In this document: positions 53,201 to 64,000 of the stretch, in pieces
How positions within the stretch are numbered: the first letter of the stretch is position 1
Layout of the letters: every line of letters begins with the position of its first letter
Assembly (NCBI RefSeq): GCF_021018895.1
Contig: NC_079380.1
Span: 8,675,736-8,739,735 of the forward strand
Source of the DNA: Seriola aureovittata
Taxonomy: Eukaryota; Chordata; Actinopteri; Carangiformes; Carangidae
Reading direction: 5' to 3'
DNA length: 64,000 nucleotides
The notes under the pieces: generated by a model
Database searches by the model: none
Told to the model about the DNA's origin: nothing
What the model saw: the letters and a program-made list of their open reading frames with translations, nothing else
Position numbers and translations under genes: made by a program

Positions 53201-56200
53201 CCATGCAGGGTTGTCTTGGGTCTCATAATTGAGTAGGATGTGTCAGTTTCTCACAAGGCCCAAACGATAGCAGGAAGCCAATCTTGCGAGGCTCAGTACG
53301 CAGTTCATGGGTGTGGGTGTTTGGGTTTTTTTTTCCTCTGCAGATGTGAATCTTGAAGTCAAAACAAAACTTTTGAAGAAACTAGATTAAATCGTGGTAG
53401 TCTGAAGAATGTGAGCCTCACATCAGCGCCGGGAATGTAAACACTGTGGGAAACTATTACACGCATCGAATTGTTGCCATACGACATCTGAACCAGAAAA
53501 AAAAAAAAGCACAATCACCTTGAGAACAAGATAAGATATTACGGTGCATTAGCCAAGCAGCTGCTGGGGCTGAATAATATAGTCTTGTCGAACTGAGCTA
53601 TTGCTTTAAGACTGATTTTTTTCTACTGTCGAACTTGACCATGAACAGATAACATGCTCTGTCCAGGGAGGGCTAATCCTCCAGCCTGGATAATTGCCAA
53701 ACACAGAATTCAATCAGCTCTCCTTCCCCTAAGGAAATCTGCTTCTGAAGGACTTCCTGCCTATGAAGACCTCGTCTTTCTCAGACAGCGACCAGCCTTG
53801 GGCTCCATCTTCTCTGTGGGTGGATTTCTAATCATAACTCATTGGAGAGATGAGTGACACTTTGAGTGCTCCCTCACGGTGTGAAACGAGTTGGTGGCCG
53901 TCGTGGCTGCGACGGCGACGCCAACTGTTCCAGCTAAACTCGAGTCGCATGCCCGTGCCAGTTCAGCTGCCATGTTGTCTTTGGAGGAGGACGAGAGAGA
54001 CAGAGGGAGACAGAGAGACGGGCGCTTGGCTGTCTGATGAATGTTGGAGGTTTCCCTCGGGCTGTGACCAAATGCTCTTAAAACCCACTGAGGAGCATGG
54101 CTGCATTACTGCTGCAGCATCAAGTTTTGCAAGCGTCCTCTGCACGACTACTATTACATGTCTACACTGTGTGGGATACAGATGTTTAACAATGGCACTG
54201 CCATTTTTAAGTCAGATACTTCAGCCATCATCTCTCTTCATTTTCATAGTTTTGAATGTTTTTTGTTTCATTTATCTGTGTTGGTTTAATCTGACAAGCA
54301 AGTAGCCAGCAGGCAGAACGGAGCTATGAGGCTGTAATTGCCTGTAAATGGCAAGCACTCACACAGAGACCACATGCAAGTAAGAAAGAGATGAGTGGGA
54401 GACTTAAGGCAGGAAAAAAAATAGCCCACAGCAGAAAGCAGGAGGAGAAGCTCAGCCCAGGAACAATGGGAGTTGTTTAGTGTGCTTCCACCCATCGCTC
54501 CTTCACTCTCTGGAGGCAGAGCAGCAACGACAGAGCATTCAGGGCAAACACAGTTAAATGCAGGAGGAGCCAAAGCTTAAGCAATCAAACAATGTTTTGC
54601 ATGGAGGAAAATCAGGTTCCCTCGCTGTCTGCTTTCAGTTCCAGTCTGTTTCAATGTGAAGCGGATGCTCCCCTCCCTTCCCAGATCTGCTCGGTATCAG
54701 GAGCCCTGCTGTTTGAACTAATGATGAAAGTAATTAAATGTCGGGTGTTTTAGCCCAGGGCGAGAGAGAGGGCTGTTGTTGCAGTCGTGAGCCGAGCACA
54801 AGCTGAGCTACTGGTGTCACATTTGCATTTCCCCAAATATTAGTAGTCAGTTCATGAGAGGGATGAAGTGTGTGATTGTTATTCAGTGGATTTACAGGCA
54901 GATGACTGAGTTATACTAAATAAGTCACGAGTGAAGTCACCAAATATATGGGTCGAAGTGGAGCAGAGTGAATAGGCTTCAAAATGTCACTTAGCTCTGG
55001 CTGTAGTCCAGTCTGCTTTGCTAATCTCACCTCACAATCCAGACAATGTCACTGGAGGTCAAACAACTTTCAATATAAAAGCCTAATAGGTGCACAAGGT
55101 CAAAACCTCCCAGACTGACAGGGAATGAATTGTTGTATTGTAAGCATCCCTTCTAGTTTTTTCTGCTTCTTGTAGAACTCCCAATGACTTTATTGTAGCA
55201 GAAATGTCAATGTGTGATATAGGAACTATACCAGTATAAGTGTGAACTTGCAAATTGAGAAATATCTGTCAGCAAGACAGATACCGTGTTAAATATTAAC
55301 ACATTGGTGATGACCTCTGCCGCCCTCAGTCTGAGGTTTCCCTGCTGTCTCTGCTGAGATACTCTGACAAAACTTCCCATCATCACTTGGGCTAAAACAG
55401 AAGCCTGTGGTGTGTTAAAATGGCAACGCGAAGCAGATGTGGTCACTAGCTGTAGACTTTTTGTTTTTTTTTTCAAGGAGGAGCTGTAATAAGAGAAGTG
55501 AGGACGTGACCTGATGTGGCTGCTCAAAGCTCAAAACCCTTGATGTGACTTAAAGACTTTGGCATTTTCACTGAATGAAACGGGAAAGGGCGGGAAAGGG
55601 ATTTTTCAAATTCATTTGGTTTTGTAACAGCTCCAAAGCCGAGGAGACAACCTCCTTTGCAAGTTTATACACTTGTGCTTTGCAGAAAGGCGGCCCATTG
55701 TTTTGTACATTCCTCTTGCCTGCAGATTGAAAGAAAAACTGCCTTAATGAATCATGAGTGCACAACTACGAATGCACCAATCTTCGTGGGATGTTGCGGG
55801 ATCATATGAAGTGAAATAAAAAAAAAATGGCTGTGCACTGTTAACGCGTAAATGAGCTAAATTTTTCATGGGAAAAATGGGGATGAAGAAAATGACAGGA
55901 AATGAACCACCAGGCCCAGAGAAGTGAGGTTAGACGGTGGGACAATAAAACGAAGGGCTGGTGATAACAAGGCTGCAGCTACGGGCAGGGCTGTTTACTG
56001 TGCACCTCCTGTGGCCCACAGGCCTCGTCATGGGAGTGCACGCACACAGTCATTAGACTCTGATAGATGTCTGCTGGAGGCAGAGCAACGTTTAACCACG
56101 CAGAGGGATTACGTTTGATTTTAACTGTAGAATTAAGGGATTATTTTTAAGACTGCAAACTTCCTCACTCTGCTGCACAAATATTTATTGTTTTTTTTTT

Positions 56201-56495
56201 TGTTTTTTTTTTTTAAATGGCCATGTGAACTGTTTCTGGGAAGCTGTAAACAGCTATAGATGGTTCTCAGTGGTTTCCCCTATGGACTATCTGATGAAGA
56301 GAAATATGTGAATACCCATGCTTGAATCAAATAAGGGGCCTTAGCACCCTCTTGTGAAACAATTTTGCAACACAAATCAGTGTAATCATCATGTTTAAAG
56401 CTGCAAAGAACACATTTGAATTTTGATCGTGTGTTTTACTTAAGATTACATGTGATTGGTTGAAACTCATCACAGTCTCTTTTCTCTGTGTGTAG

Positions 56496-64000
<7,505 letters not shown>

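Larger units (their letters stand above)
39011..56495. other. Large non-coding stretch, probable rhbdf1 intron 1
   Basis: No protein-coding gene is recognised on either strand. It holds (GT)n near 40208-40224, a (CA)n tract at 43603-43692, a polypyrimidine tract at 48224-48260, a T-run at 49532-49550 and a roughly 45140-45420 segment resembling fish interspersed repeats. One unexplained charged frame lies at 43952-44290. Enhancers of rhbdf1 may be present but cannot be named from one sequence. Confidence 0.5.

Noticed and set aside
53850..54305. 151-codon plus-strand frame
   Set aside because: Composition is random-looking, there is no recognisable domain, and the C-terminal hydrophobic part comes from T-rich DNA.

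Overview
The window is from a ray-finned (teleost) fish genome. It is AT-rich, rich in (CA)n/(GT)n tracts, and holds compact three-exon globin genes whose proteins read as fish alpha- and beta-globins. The gene order globins - nprl3 - mpg - rhbdf1 is the mirror image of human 16p13.3 (RHBDF1-MPG-NPRL3-alpha globins), so this is the teleost 'MN' globin cluster. The species cannot be fixed from the sequence alone.

Layout. 1-16.2 kb: five globin genes in the order beta(+), alpha(+), beta(-), alpha(-), beta(+). All have intact frames, standard exon lengths and GT-AG introns. Four have recognisable TATA-type promoters. The first beta gene does not, and its protein has lost several residues of the usual allosteric and phosphate-binding set. 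17.4-28.7 kb: nprl3 (+, 13 coding exons, 585 aa), a GATOR1 subunit. Its intron 4 contains a CACCC/GATA/MARE cluster that matches the known vertebrate alpha-globin enhancer (HS-40/MCS-R2) in content and position. A degenerate second copy of part of this region lies in intron 6. 29.6-31.35 kb: mpg (-, 3 coding exons), a base-excision-repair glycosylase, convergent with nprl3. 31.4-56.5 kb: a 25 kb stretch with no recognised coding gene. It holds a CpG-rich block at about 38.3-39.0 kb that may be the rhbdf1 promoter and first non-coding exon, microsatellites, and transposon debris. 56.5-63.1 kb: 16 coding exons of rhbdf1 (iRhom1, +). The gene runs off the right edge, with the rhomboid-like membrane core still missing.

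How it works together. The globin genes supply alpha2beta2 haemoglobin subunits in red cells. By homology the nprl3 intronic element should drive them, while nprl3 and mpg are housekeeping genes that carry or flank the element. Six CTCF-like motifs bracket the locus. Those at 3.9 and 10.6 kb are on the plus strand and those at 16.9, 21.3 and 26.1 kb on the minus strand, compatible with a loop enclosing genes and enhancer; one more minus-strand motif is at 3.6 kb. A 410-430 bp direct repeat flanks the minus-strand alpha gene and could mediate its loss or duplication.

Exon boundaries were set by hand from splice sites, reading phase and family protein length. All functional statements rest on family membership.
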